From assembly GCF_009915685.1 (NCBI RefSeq), contig NZ_JAABLP010000001.1: 64,000 nucleotides of DNA; one strand, written 5' to 3'. The notes below the pieces were generated by a model that saw nothing but the letters and a program-made list of their open reading frames with translations, was not told the origin of the DNA and searched no databases. Positions 17,085 to 25,442 of the stretch are shown here, one piece after another (position 1 is the first letter of the stretch; each line of letters starts with the position of its first letter). The stretch comes from Pannonibacter tanglangensis. GTDB taxonomy: Bacteria > Pseudomonadota > Alphaproteobacteria > Rhizobiales > Stappiaceae. The translations under genes and the position numbers were made by a program.

Positions 17085-19474
17085 CAGCGGGCCTCCACCG
17101 TCTTCTGCGCGGCCTTGGCCGCCCTGGTTGTCGTCTGGGCCGGTTCGGCCTTGTCGGATTTCGTCTTGACGCGGATCAGCCCCAGCACGGCAAGGCCGGT
17201 GAGCACCACGACCGCGATCTCGCCCAGCGTATCGAAGCCGCGGTAGTCGACGATGATCACGTTGACGATGTTGCGGCCGTGGGCGATCGGGCGGCTGAAC
17301 TCGGCGAAGAATTCCGACAGGCGCGCGTCGAAGGGCTGCTGCGTGATCGCCATCAGCGTGAGGGCGAAGCCGGCGCCGACCGAGGCGGCGATGACGCCGG
17401 TCACGATCTTGGAGCCGAGCGGGCGATGGTCACGCGGCGACAGGTTGAGGCGGGTCATCACCAGCGCCAGCACCACCACCGAGAGCGTCTCGATCATGAA
17501 CTGGGTGAAGGAGAGATCCGGCGCACCGAAGAGCATGAACAGCGTGGCCACGGCAAAGCCCTGGATGCCGAGCGAGATGATCGCGGTCAGACGGGTCTTG
17601 GCCAGGAGCACCGCGACAAGACCCATCACGGCGATCAGGATGACGGCCCATTCGTAGAAGCGGAATTCGGGCCAGGCCGGGACGGCCGGGAAGCTGCCGG
17701 TCAGCACCTGCGGCAGCAGCAGCGCCGCTCCGGTCATGGCGAAGGTCAGCATCATGTAGGTCTGCATCTTGCCGCCCTGCAGCACGCGGGTCAGCGCGGC
17801 CGAGACGCGGACGATGGCTGCCACCACCTGGTCGAAGCCGCGGTCCGGCCCCCAGCCGATGGTCGCCAGGATCGTGGCGATCAGGCCGCGCAGCCGGTCC
17901 AGCTGCAGGAACAGCACCACGCCGAGGGCCACCGTGATGATCGACAGGATCAGCGGAGCCGAGATGTAGGGCGGGATCAGCACCAGTTCGACCGTGGTCT
18001 GCACGCCCTTCAGCGAGGACAGCATCGGACCGATGAACAGCGCCCCGGTCGTGTTCGCCATCAGCGCGGCGGCAAGGCCGGCAAGCGACAGGACCACCGG
18101 GCCGGCCCACAGCAGGACGGGGCCTTCATGGGCATGCTTGGGCGTGTGCGTCTCCGGCCCGAAGAAGGGCTTGACCGCCACGCCGGCGGCGATGACCAGC
18201 ATCAGCGCATTGCCGATCACGGCAACAATGGTCAGCGCCAGCGCGCCCTGCGGCAGGCCCCAGGTGCCATAATAGAGCACTTCCTTGGCAATGAAGCCGA
18301 TGAAGGGCGGCAGGCCGGCCATCGACAGGCCGGCGAGGGCCGCAGCGGCAAAGGTGATCGGCATCGCCTTGCGCAGACCGCCGAGTTTGGTGACGTCGCG
18401 GGTGCCGGCCTCGTGGTCAATCGTGCCGGCAACCATGAACAGCGCGCCCTTGAACAGCGAATGGGCGAACAGATAGAGCACCGCGCCTTCCAGCGCCCTG
18501 TCGCTGCTCGTGCCCGTCAGCATGACGAGGAGGCCGAGCGAGGCGACGGTGGTGTAGGCCAGCATCAGCTTCAGGTCGGTCTGGCGCACGGCGAGGATCG
18601 TGCCGACCAGCAGGGTGATGCCGCCGAACACCGGCAGCACCGTCGTCCACAATTCGGTGCCACCGAGAACGGGATGGACGCGCATCAGCAGATAGACGCC
18701 GGCCTTCACCATCGTCGCCGAATGCAGGAAGGCGGAGACCGGGGTCGGCGCCTCCATCGCGTTCGGCAGCCAGAAATGGAACGGGAACTGCGCCGACTTC
18801 GTGAAGGCACCGCCAAGCACCAGCAGGAAGATCGGCAGGTACAGCGCACTGTTGCGCAGCGTGTCGCCGCTGGTCAGGACCGCGGACATCTCCGTCTGAC
18901 CGGTCGCATGGATGATCAGCAGGAACCCAGCCAGCAGCGCGAGACCGCCGCCGCCGGTCACCAGCAGCGCCTGCAGCGCGGCGCGGCGCGAGGCGGCGCG
19001 CAGGTGGTCAAAGCCGATCAGCAGGAACGACGTGATCGACGTCAGTTCCCAGAAGATGAACAGGGTGATGAGGTTGTCGGCCGTCACGAGGCCCAGCATC
19101 GCCCCCATGAACAGGAACAGGAACGAGAAGAACCGTCCCTGCTGCGGATGCCCCTTCAGGTATCCGCCCGCATAAAGGATGATGAAGGTGCCGATGCCGG
19201 AAATCAGCAGCGCGAACAGCGTCGACAGGCCGTCAATGAAGAAGGACAGGCTGACGTTGTACTGCGGCACCCAGTCCCGGGCGATGGTGTAGGTCTCGCC
19301 TGCGGACACGCCGGCCAGATAGCCCGCGAAGTGCACGAAGATCAGGAAGGGCACGATCGCCAGCGGCCAGGCGGCATTGTGCTTGAGGATCCTGACGGCG
19401 AAGGGCGCAATCGCCGCAGCCGCAAAGGGCGCAAGCACGGCGAGGATGGTCATGTCGGGTGCGGCGGGCGTCAT
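17084..19474 (-). CDS. mnhA: Mrp-type cation/proton antiporter subunit A
   Basis: 796-residue NuoL-like subunit, the largest of the antiporter. The N-terminal ~500 residues form the antiporter core (FWELTSITSFLLIGFDHLR, FTKSAQFPFHFWLPNAMEAPTPVSAFLHSATMVKAGVYLL contains the proton-path Lys and His), and the C-terminal part (from about 600) carries the MrpA-specific and DUF4040-like helices (PDLSFTQFMIETLSVVVLALV, VNVIIVDYRGFDTLGEI). ATG 19474 has an AAGAG ribosome site about 6 nt upstream; ATG 19453 has none. It opens the operon A-B-C-D-E-F-G, whose promoter must lie in 19475-19753. Confidence 0.96.
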   Translation of the reverse strand: MTPAAPDMTILAVLAPFAAAAIAPFAVRILKHNAAWPLAIVPFLIFVHFAGYLAGVSAGETYTIARDWVPQYNVSLSFFIDGLSTLFALLISGIGTFIILYAGGYLKGHPQQGRFFSFLFLFMGAMLGLVTADNLITLFIFWELTSITSFLLIGFDHLRAASRRAALQALLVTGGGGLALLAGFLLIIHATGQTEMSAVLTSGDTLRNSALYLPIFLLVLGGAFTKSAQFPFHFWLPNAMEAPTPVSAFLHSATMVKAGVYLLMRVHPVLGGTELWTTVLPVFGGITLLVGTILAVRQTDLKLMLAYTTVASLGLLVMLTGTSSDRALEGAVLYLFAHSLFKGALFMVAGTIDHEAGTRDVTKLGGLRKAMPITFAAAALAGLSMAGLPPFIGFIAKEVLYYGTWGLPQGALALTIVAVIGNALMLVIAAGVAVKPFFGPETHTPKHAHEGPVLLWAGPVVLSLAGLAAALMANTTGALFIGPMLSSLKGVQTTVELVLIPPYISAPLILSIITVALGVVLFLQLDRLRGLIATILATIGWGPDRGFDQVVAAIVRVSAALTRVLQGGKMQTYMMLTFAMTGAALLLPQVLTGSFPAVPAWPEFRFYEWAVILIAVMGLVAVLLAKTRLTAIISLGIQGFAVATLFMLFGAPDLSFTQFMIETLSVVVLALVMTRLNLSPRDHRPLGSKIVTGVIAASVGAGFALTLMAITQQPFDARLSEFFAEFSRPIAHGRNIVNVIIVDYRGFDTLGEIAVVVLTGLAVLGLIRVKTKSDKAEPAQTTTRAAKAAQKTVEAR

Positions 19475-19753
19475 GCTCACTCTTCGGCTGGTCTCGACGG
19501 TCGGGCCGGACGGGTCCGCGTCCGAGGCTAGGAGGAGGAAGTTAAAATTTTCGGTTGAATTGGAACTTCTTGGCACCGGTTACAAGGGACACGGGTGCGA
19601 TTGGGCACGTGATTTCACGTAGGCCTTTCCCGCCGGACTGCGAGACCCGTGTGTCGCCCGGGATTTCTCGAGTACACGCTGCAAGAGGCAGGCTGCTCCG
19701 CCCGGTCAACCTTGCGTCAGGCGCGACGTCCGCCGCATCGGCCCGCCGGCGCC

Positions 19754-20278
19754 TTAGGACGCGGGCCGGTCGGTCTCCCCCGGCCGGGCCTGCGCCGCGG
19801 CGATGCGGGGCATGTTGACCTCGATCCAGTCGGCCAGCACCCGCACACGCTCGCCCGCCTCGCGTCCCAGGTCGGTCAGGCGATACTCCACATGCGGCGG
19901 CACCACGGGCAGCGACGTGCGGCTCACGAAACCGTCCGCCTCAAGCTGCTGCAGGGTCTGCGCCAGCATCTTCTCGCTGACGCCGCCCACCTTGCGTCGC
20001 AAGGCGCTGAAGCGGTGCATGTCCTCCAGCAGCGCCAGCAGCACCAGCACGCCCCAGCGGCTGGTGAGATGCTTCAGGACCTCGCGCGACGGGCAGGCCT
20101 CGTTGAACAGCACACCCTGGCGCATCAGGTCGGAGAGCGGGGCACCGCGCATCGGACCGGCAGCGTCTCCGCTGCCGGAGCTGGAGCCGGAGCTGGAGCG
20201 AGGGTCAGCATCAGCGCCCGCTTCAGCTCCTGTGCCTGTGCCTGTGCCAGTCGCATCGCGCCATCGGTCGTCGGTCAT
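19754..20278 (-). CDS. HxlR-family redox regulator, YtfH/QorR-like
   Basis: 174 residues. Residues ~60-165 form a HxlR winged helix with CPSREVLKHLTSRWGVLVLLAL, a conserved N-terminal Cys that in QorR- and HypR-type members senses oxidants, and GGVSEKMLAQTLQQLEADGFVSR. The first ~45 residues are a low-complexity Gly/Ser/Ala/Thr run absent from typical family members. Good ribosome site (GGAGG). It is divergent from the QorB-type reductase exactly as E. coli ytfH faces ytfG, with a perfect palindromic operator between them, so it is very probably the local repressor. Confidence 0.88.
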   Translation of the reverse strand: MTDDRWRDATGTGTGTGAEAGADADPRSSSGSSSGSGDAAGPMRGAPLSDLMRQGVLFNEACPSREVLKHLTSRWGVLVLLALLEDMHRFSALRRKVGGVSEKMLAQTLQQLEADGFVSRTSLPVVPPHVEYRLTDLGREAGERVRVLADWIEVNMPRIAAAQARPGETDRPAS

Positions 20279-20315
20279 GTCCAGGCCTCCGGGTTGGTGT
20301 CCTCATACTAACAAA

Positions 20316-20333
20316 TTGGTGCGTACTTACCAA
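20316..20333. promoter_or_regulatory. Palindromic operator between the HxlR and QorB genes
   Basis: TTGGTGCGTACTTACCAA is a perfect interrupted palindrome TTGGT-N2-GTAC-N2-ACCAA lying in the AT-rich 128-bp divergent spacer. Its position between a HxlR regulator and its expected target makes it the likely operator. A related partial copy (ATACTAACAAA) lies 18 bp upstream of GTACTTACCAAA, suggesting tandem dimer sites. Confidence 0.7.
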
Positions 20334-20406
20334 AAGAAAGTTTTGGAGTCATATCACGTCCATCGCCCCCCGGCATGGGCCGGCGGGCCGCAGACGGAGC
20401 CTGATC

Positions 20407-21261
20407 ATGATTGCCATCACCGGTGCCAGCGGCGAACTCGGCCGCCTCGTCGTCACGTCCCTGCTCTCGAGCGAACCGGCCGCCTCGCTGCGGCTGCTCG
20501 TCCGCGACCCGGCCAAGGTGGCCGATCTTGTCGCGCTTGGCGCCGAGGCCGTGGTCTTCGACTACAACCGTCCCGAGACCCTTGCGCCGGCGCTGGCCGG
20601 TGTCGACCGGCTGCTGTTCATTTCCTCCTCCGAGGTCGGCAGCCGCGCCGCGCAGCACACGGCCGTCATCGATGCGGCGAAGGCGGCCGGGGTGTCGCTT
20701 CTCGTCTACACCTCGATCCTGCGCGCGCCGCAGTCGGGCATGCTGCTGGCGGCCGAACACGCGGTCACGGAGGCTCATCTTGCCCGGTCGGGCCTGGCTC
20801 ATGTGATCCTGCGCAACGGCTGGTATCTGGAGAACTTCATGGGCTCGGTGCCGGCGGCGATCGAGCATGGCGCGGTGTTCGGCGCCTCCGGTGCGGGCCG
20901 CATCTCCGCCGCCGCGCGGGCCGACTATGCCGCAGCCGCCGCCGCCGTGCTGCGGCAGGGGGCAGCGTCAGGCACGATCCTGGAACTGGCCGGCGACACG
21001 TCCTTCACCAAGGCCGATCTGGCCGCCGAGATTGCCCGCCAGTCCGGCAAGCCGGTCACCTACACCGACATGAGCGAGGCCGCCTTCAAGGACCTGCTGG
21101 TGCAGGTCGGGCTGCCGGAGGGCTTCGCCCATGCCCTCGCCGATGCCGACACCGCCACCGCCCGAGGCGATCTCTTCGAGGACGGCAAGGCCCTGTCGCG
21201 GCTGATTGGCCGCCCGACCGTCACGCTTGCCGAGGCCGTTGCCGCCACGCTTAAGCGCTGA
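20407..21261 (+). CDS. NAD(P)H:quinone oxidoreductase, QorB/YtfG type (NmrA-like SDR)
   Basis: 284-residue atypical short-chain dehydrogenase of the QorB (quinone oxidoreductase 2) family: N-terminal Rossmann motif ITGASGELG, then LLFISSSEVG, the conserved LVYTSILRA and RNGWYLENF segments that distinguish the QOR2/NmrA-like group. Enzymes of this group reduce quinones with NADPH, protecting against redox-cycling compounds. Strong context: divergent HxlR regulator with a shared palindrome. GGAG lies 7-10 nt before the ATG. Confidence 0.9.
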   Translation: MIAITGASGELGRLVVTSLLSSEPAASLRLLVRDPAKVADLVALGAEAVVFDYNRPETLAPALAGVDRLLFISSSEVGSRAAQHTAVIDAAKAAGVSLLVYTSILRAPQSGMLLAAEHAVTEAHLARSGLAHVILRNGWYLENFMGSVPAAIEHGAVFGASGAGRISAAARADYAAAAAAVLRQGAASGTILELAGDTSFTKADLAAEIARQSGKPVTYTDMSEAAFKDLLVQVGLPEGFAHALADADTATARGDLFEDGKALSRLIGRPTVTLAEAVAATLKR

Positions 21262-21351
21262 GGCGGTCCGCCCTCGCCGCTGCGGTCCCGGACGACGGGA
21301 CCGCCTGCGCCCGACCGCGGCCGGGCGGTGCCTGCCGCCCCGCCCGCCCCG

Positions 21352-21407
21352 CCCAATTCTCTCCGCCCGATCTTCCCGGCCCAATTCTCCTGACCCGATC
21401 TTCCCGG
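21352..21407 (+). repeat. 28-bp tandem duplication
   Basis: Two adjacent 28-bp units, each beginning CCCAATTCTC and ending CCCGATCTTCCCGG (21352-21379 and 21380-21407), differing at a few central bases. It lies in the 313-bp gap between the QorB gene and the DMT transporter, which otherwise shows only GC-rich sequence and the transporter's ribosome site. Confidence 0.85.
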
Positions 21408-21574
21408 CTCCGCAAGACGCCGCTTTTCCGACACGCGCCGCCGTCACAAAAGCTTCATAATTCGGGTTGGCCCTGCTATTCAGGGGGGAGTTCCCGCCGA
21501 CTTGGCCCGCCCGCCCCCGACCGGACCGAAGTCTCCCCTCCGCCGGCTGTCCCGGCCCCTCCTCGAGGTCCGTC

Positions 21575-22432
21575 ATGTCGAGCCTTGGCCTTGCCCTGGT
21601 TCTCGCCGCTGCCTTTTGCCACGCCACCTGGAACGTGCTGGTCAAGCGCGTCGGCGGCGGGCCGGAGCTGGTGTGGCTGTTCTCCGTCCTCTCCGTTATC
21701 CTGTACCTGCCGGTGGCGCTCTGGGTGATCCTGGTGGAACGGCCCTTCTTCGGGCCCTGGCAGATCCTGTTCATCTGCGGCAGCACGCTGGTGCACATGG
21801 CCTATTTCCTGTTCCTGCAGGTGGGCTACCGCAAGGGCGACCTGTCGCTGGTCTATCCGACCGCCCGCGCGACCGGGCCGCTGCTGTCCACCCTGTTTGC
21901 CGTCCTACTCCTCGGCGAACATGTGACGCCGCAGATGGCGGTGGGGGCGCTGGTCATGGTCACCGGCGTCGCCTTCCTCACGGGCGGCTTTCGCAAAGGG
22001 CGGGCCGACGTCACCACGTCGCTGCTCTTCGGCCTCGGCACCGGCGTGCTGATCGGCATCTACACGGCCTGGGATGCCTATTCGGTCTCGGTGCTGATGA
22101 TCCCGCCGCTGCTGCTCGACTATGTCTCGAGCTTCGGGCGCTCGATCCTGCTCTCCCCGGTGGCGCTGAAGCGGCGCGAGCTGGTGGCCGCGCACTGGCG
22201 CAATCACCGCCTGTCGCTGCTCGCCATCGCCTTCTTCAATCCGCTCGCCTACATCCTTGTCCTCTACGCGCTCACCTTCACCCCGGTCGCCTTCGTCGCC
22301 CCGATCCGCGAGCTCAGCGTGCCGCTGACGGTGCTGGCCGGCAGCCTGCTGCTCGGCGAAGGTCACCTGAAGCACCGGCTCGGCTGGTCCGTCGTCATCC
22401 TCGCCGGGATGATGCTGCTGATCGCCGCCTGA
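21575..22432 (+). CDS. DMT-superfamily (EamA) transporter
   Basis: 285-residue inner-membrane permease with about ten helices in two EamA repeats; typical pieces are FCHATWNVLVKRVGG at the N-terminus, LVYPTARATGPLLSTLFAVLLLGE at the end of repeat 1 and APIRELSVPLTVLAGSLLLGEGHLKHRLGWSVVILAG in repeat 2. The substrate cannot be told from sequence. ATG 21575 with GAGG upstream is preferred to ATG 21467, which would add a Pro/Arg-rich, non-membrane N-terminus. Confidence 0.9.
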   Translation: MSSLGLALVLAAAFCHATWNVLVKRVGGGPELVWLFSVLSVILYLPVALWVILVERPFFGPWQILFICGSTLVHMAYFLFLQVGYRKGDLSLVYPTARATGPLLSTLFAVLLLGEHVTPQMAVGALVMVTGVAFLTGGFRKGRADVTTSLLFGLGTGVLIGIYTAWDAYSVSVLMIPPLLLDYVSSFGRSILLSPVALKRRELVAAHWRNHRLSLLAIAFFNPLAYILVLYALTFTPVAFVAPIRELSVPLTVLAGSLLLGEGHLKHRLGWSVVILAGMMLLIAA

Positions 22433-22605
22433 AATGCCCCCACCATGACCCCGGTCCGACCCTGACCTTGCCCTCCCCGATCAGGGAGGATGGCCCCGGC
22501 CGGGCGGACCGTCTATCCTGTCCGGGGCGCGGGTCCGCCCCGCGCCCGTTGGTCCCGCCCCCAACTCCCGCTGCCAGTTCGCCCCTGCCCCTTCCGGAGA
22601 TCGCC

Positions 22606-23856
22606 GTGCCCCAGGCTGCCTTTACCGACGACCAGATGCACCCGGACGGGGCCTATGCCTGGTTCCGCCTGGCGATTGCCATTCTCCTGTCCACCCTCGG
22701 CGGGGTGGGCATGTGGTCCGTCGTGGTGGTGCTGCCGGCGGTGCAGGCCGAGTTCGGTGTCGACCGGGCCGGGGCGTCGCTGCCCTACACGCTGGCGATG
22801 ATCGGCTTTGCGGTCGGCAACCTCGTCGTCGGGCGCTGGGTGGACCGGGCCGGCATCATCCTGCCGGTGATCGGCTCCGCCCTGTCCCTGTCGGCGGGCT
22901 ATGCGCTGGCTGCCGTCGCGCCGAGCCTCCTTGTCTTCGCCCTGATCCAGGGCGCCCTCATCGGCTTCGGCACGGCGGCCACCTTCGGGCCGCTGCTGGC
23001 CGACGTGTCGCACTGGTTCCAGCGCCGGCGCGGCATTGCCATCGCCTGTGCCGCCAGCGGCAACTACATTGCCGGCGCCCTGTGGCCGACCTTCATCAAG
23101 TGGGGGCTGGCCGCCGGTGACTGGCGCAGCACCTATCTCGCCATCGCCGTCATCCTGCTGGTCACCATGGTGCCCCTGACGCTGCTCCTGCGCACCCGCC
23201 GTCATGCCGGCCCGCTCGTCCGGCCGGGCGAGGCGGGGCCTTCCGGCGGCGGACGCGGCCCGCGCGATCTCGGCCTGTCGCCGGCGGCGCTGCAGGGCCT
23301 GCTGGTTCTGGCAGGTCTCGCCTGCTGCATCGCCATGTCGATGCCGCAGGTGCATATCGTGGCCTATTGCGTCGATCTCGGCTACGGCGTCGCGCCGGGG
23401 GCCGAGATGCTGGCGCTGATGATGATGGGCGGCATCGTCAGCCGGCTGGTGTCCGGTGTCATTGCCGACCGGTTCGGCGGCCTTGTTGCCCTGCTCGTCG
23501 GGTCGGTCGGCCAGGGGCTGGCGCTCGCCCTCTACATCCCCTTCGACGGGCTGACCTCGCTCTATGTCGTGTCGCTGGTCTTCGGCCTGTCGCAGGGCGG
23601 CATCGTGCCGAGCTACGCCGTCATCGTGCGCGAATACCTGCCTGCGCAGGAGGCCGGGCAGCGCATCGGCTTTGTCATCATGGCGACGATCTTCGGCATG
23701 GCCATCGGCGGCTGGATGTCGGGCTTCATCTATGACCTCACCGGCTCCTACACCGCCGCCTTCCTGAACGGCGCCGCCTGGAACCTCGTCAACGCCGCCG
23801 TCGTCCTCTCCCTCCTCCTGCGCGACAGGCGCACCCGGCGCGTTGCCATGGGCTGA
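22606..23856 (+). CDS. MFS transporter, monocarboxylate/oxalate-formate antiporter-like
   Basis: 416-residue permease with 12 predicted helices, beginning at a GTG with GGAG 8 nt upstream (the frame further upstream is a shadow of the DMT gene). The pattern GVGMWSVVVVLPAVQAEFGVDRAGASLPYTLAMIGFAVGNLVVGRWVDR and the central loop resemble the OFA/monocarboxylate branch of the major facilitator superfamily. Substrate unknown. It follows the DMT gene by 173 bp on the same strand. Confidence 0.87.
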   Translation: MPQAAFTDDQMHPDGAYAWFRLAIAILLSTLGGVGMWSVVVVLPAVQAEFGVDRAGASLPYTLAMIGFAVGNLVVGRWVDRAGIILPVIGSALSLSAGYALAAVAPSLLVFALIQGALIGFGTAATFGPLLADVSHWFQRRRGIAIACAASGNYIAGALWPTFIKWGLAAGDWRSTYLAIAVILLVTMVPLTLLLRTRRHAGPLVRPGEAGPSGGGRGPRDLGLSPAALQGLLVLAGLACCIAMSMPQVHIVAYCVDLGYGVAPGAEMLALMMMGGIVSRLVSGVIADRFGGLVALLVGSVGQGLALALYIPFDGLTSLYVVSLVFGLSQGGIVPSYAVIVREYLPAQEAGQRIGFVIMATIFGMAIGGWMSGFIYDLTGSYTAAFLNGAAWNLVNAAVVLSLLLRDRRTRRVAMG

Positions 23857-23909
23857 GGGGGCCGGACCAGGGAGCCAGACGGGAGAGATGCACCGGGGAC
23901 AGGAACCGG

Positions 23910-24032
23910 CTACCCCGCCTTCATCGCGGCAACCGCGAACATCGCAATCGACACCAGCAGGAAGACGCCGGAAACCCGGGCTGACACCCGGGCCTTGTCG
24001 AACAGGGCGTCGCGCATGGCCACCGCAATCAT
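23910..24032 (-). CDS. Possible small single-pass membrane protein (40 residues)
   Basis: Short minus-strand frame MIAVAMRDALFDKARVSARV followed by a hydrophobic helix GVFLLVSIAMFAVAAMKAG and a stop. The basic segment before a single transmembrane helix is a reasonable membrane-protein design with positive-inside charge. A GAAGACGG element lies upstream; a second ATG at 24017 would give 35 residues. It is immediately downstream of, and on the same strand as, the cytochrome b561/PepSY genes, with 114 bp between. Unrecognised family; evidence is only composition and position. Confidence 0.4.
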   Translation of the reverse strand: MIAVAMRDALFDKARVSARVSGVFLLVSIAMFAVAAMKAG

Positions 24033-24146
24033 GGCCCGGGCGACCGTCTTCTGCGGCCGCCGGTCCGGGGCGAGCAGCATCCAGACCACACTCGCAGAAC
24101 CGTCACGGCCGTCAATCGCCTCGCGCGAAAGTGACGGCCGGAAGGC

Positions 24147-24710
24147 TCAGACCCGCTTGCGGCCGGTGATCATCGACCTGACGAGGTTCTCCCGGTGCTC
24201 CAGGCTGGCGATGCCGACCCCGGCGAGATGCAGCCCGACGAGGAGGAGCGCGGCATTGGCCAGCCCCTCGTGCAGCTCCTCGACCCAGGACACGCCCCAG
24301 AAAAGGTCGGTCGTCATCAGCACGCCCGTCGCACAGAGGCTTGCGAGCACGCCGATCAGGGCGAGGATCATGACCCCGCCGGCCGGATTGTGGCCGATGT
24401 AGCGGCGGGCCCGGCCCCGGGCGGTGTCGGCGAGGAAGCGGACCACCGTGGCGGGGCGGTAGAGGAAGTCCGAGAAGCGGGCATGCCGCGTCCCGACGAG
24501 ACCCCAGACGACGCGCAAGGCCAGAAGACCGGCAATCGCATAGCCGGCGGCCTCATGCAGGGACTGCAGCTCGTCACCGCTCAGCCAGGCAACGGCAAAC
24601 AGGCCCACGAGGCTCCAGTGGAACAGGCGCACGACCGGGTCCCAGACCCGGACGGTCGCCGGCAGCAGCGCGCTGCTGCCGGCAGGGTCGGCCTGCGAGG
24701 GCCCGCGCAT
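24147..24710 (-). CDS. Cytochrome b561-type (b/b6 domain) membrane protein
   Basis: 187-residue di-heme cytochrome b with four membrane helices, of the Ni/Fe-hydrogenase b-type/cytochrome b561 family. Candidate haem ligands are His31 in VVRLFHWSLVG, a His in SLHEAAGYAI and two His in ELHEGLANAALLLVGLHLAG. Such proteins pass electrons between the quinone pool and a periplasmic partner. Its ATG overlaps the stop of the PepSY gene (TGATG), so the two are translationally coupled, making the PepSY protein a likely periplasmic partner. No hydrogenase gene is near. Confidence 0.9.
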   Translation of the reverse strand: MRGPSQADPAGSSALLPATVRVWDPVVRLFHWSLVGLFAVAWLSGDELQSLHEAAGYAIAGLLALRVVWGLVGTRHARFSDFLYRPATVVRFLADTARGRARRYIGHNPAGGVMILALIGVLASLCATGVLMTTDLFWGVSWVEELHEGLANAALLLVGLHLAGVGIASLEHRENLVRSMITGRKRV

Positions 24711-24994
24711 CAGTCGTCCTGACCGCTCTTGAGGATCTCGCCCGTCGCCGGATGCACATGGGCCTCAAGGCGCATGCCCTTGGCGTCAATCGCATAGACC
24801 TCGTAGACGCCGTCATCGATCTCGACCTTGCGGACGTCATACCCGTCCGCCTTGAACTTCGCGGCGATCTGCTCCACCGACAACCACTGGTCCTTCGGCA
24901 CGTTGACGGGCAGATTGACATCAGAGGCGGAGGCGCCGAGCGGGGCGGCGGCGACAGCGGCCAGAAGGCAGGAGGCAATCAGGATCTTGCGCAT
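24710..24994 (-). CDS. Secreted PepSY-domain protein (first copy)
   Basis: 94 residues: signal peptide (RKILIASCLLAAVAAAPLGASA) and a single PepSY domain (about residues 35-92) with the family end pattern YEVYAIDAKGMRLEAHVHPATGEIL. PepSY domains act as small periplasmic inhibitory or binding modules. The ATG at 24994 gives a canonical signal peptide; a longer frame to 25054 does not. Coupled to cytochrome b561 and divergent, across 130 bp, from a second PepSY gene heading a two-component operon. Confidence 0.9.
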   Translation of the reverse strand: MRKILIASCLLAAVAAAPLGASASDVNLPVNVPKDQWLSVEQIAAKFKADGYDVRKVEIDDGVYEVYAIDAKGMRLEAHVHPATGEILKSGQDD

Positions 24995-25059
24995 GGTGTG
25001 GTTCCTTTCCAGGGCAGGCGGCGGTGTGCCGCCCGATGGAAAGCCTTGTCGCACAGGGG

Positions 25060-25100
25060 CCCTGACAGCCGGCTGCCGGCAGCTGTCAGGGATTTGTCAG
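25060..25100. promoter_or_regulatory. Inverted repeat and 11-bp-phased TGTCAG direct repeat
   Basis: CCCTGACAGC (25060-25069) and GCTGTCAGGG (25082-25091) form a perfect 10-bp inverted repeat. The right arm is extended by a direct repeat TGTCAG-N5-TGTCAG (25084-25089 and 25095-25100), an 11-bp period typical of OmpR/PhoB-type binding sites. It lies between the divergent PepSY genes, 25 bp before the second start. Binding by the downstream regulator is inference. Confidence 0.6.
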
Positions 25101-25124
25101 CTTGGCGGCGCTATCACTGCAGCC

Positions 25125-25442
25125 ATGCGCCAGCCCCTGATCCTGCCTGTTCTGCTTGGTCTTCTCGGCCTGCTCGTCCTGCCGCCCTCCGGGCCGGTGC
25201 GGGCCGACGACGAGGATCACGACCGCGCGCGCGACGCGGTGCTCGCCCAGCGCGCCCGGCCGCTCGCCGAGATCCTCGGCCGGATCGCCGCCACCATGCC
25301 CGGCAAGGTGCTCGATGCGGAGCTGGAGACCGAGGACGGCCGTGCGCTCTACGAGCTGAAGATCCTGACCCCGGACGGTCGTCTGGTCGAACTGTCCGTC
25401 GATGCGGCCACCGGCGCGATCCTCGAGCGGGAGGAGGAGTGA
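25125..25442 (+). CDS. Secreted PepSY-domain protein (second copy), FeuN-like
   Basis: 105 residues: a signal peptide (PLILPVLLGLLGLLVLPPSGPVRA), a helical charged stretch and a PepSY domain (about 45-105) ending YELKILTPDGRLVELSVDAATGAILEREEE. Its stop abuts the ATG of the response regulator with no gap, so it belongs to the two-component operon. In Sinorhizobium a small periplasmic protein, FeuN, encoded before feuPQ restrains the sensor FeuQ; the arrangement here matches that idea, but orthology is inferred. Confidence 0.88.
   Translation: MRQPLILPVLLGLLGLLVLPPSGPVRADDEDHDRARDAVLAQRARPLAEILGRIAATMPGKVLDAELETEDGRALYELKILTPDGRLVELSVDAATGAILEREEE

Noticed and set aside
17279..19531. A 750-residue plus-strand frame antisense to mnhA
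   Set aside because: Complete shadow of the MrpA coding sequence; no protein-like features.
24147..24710. Treating cytochrome b561 as a Ni-Fe hydrogenase subunit
   Set aside because: No hydrogenase or maturation genes nearby; the partner is a PepSY gene.
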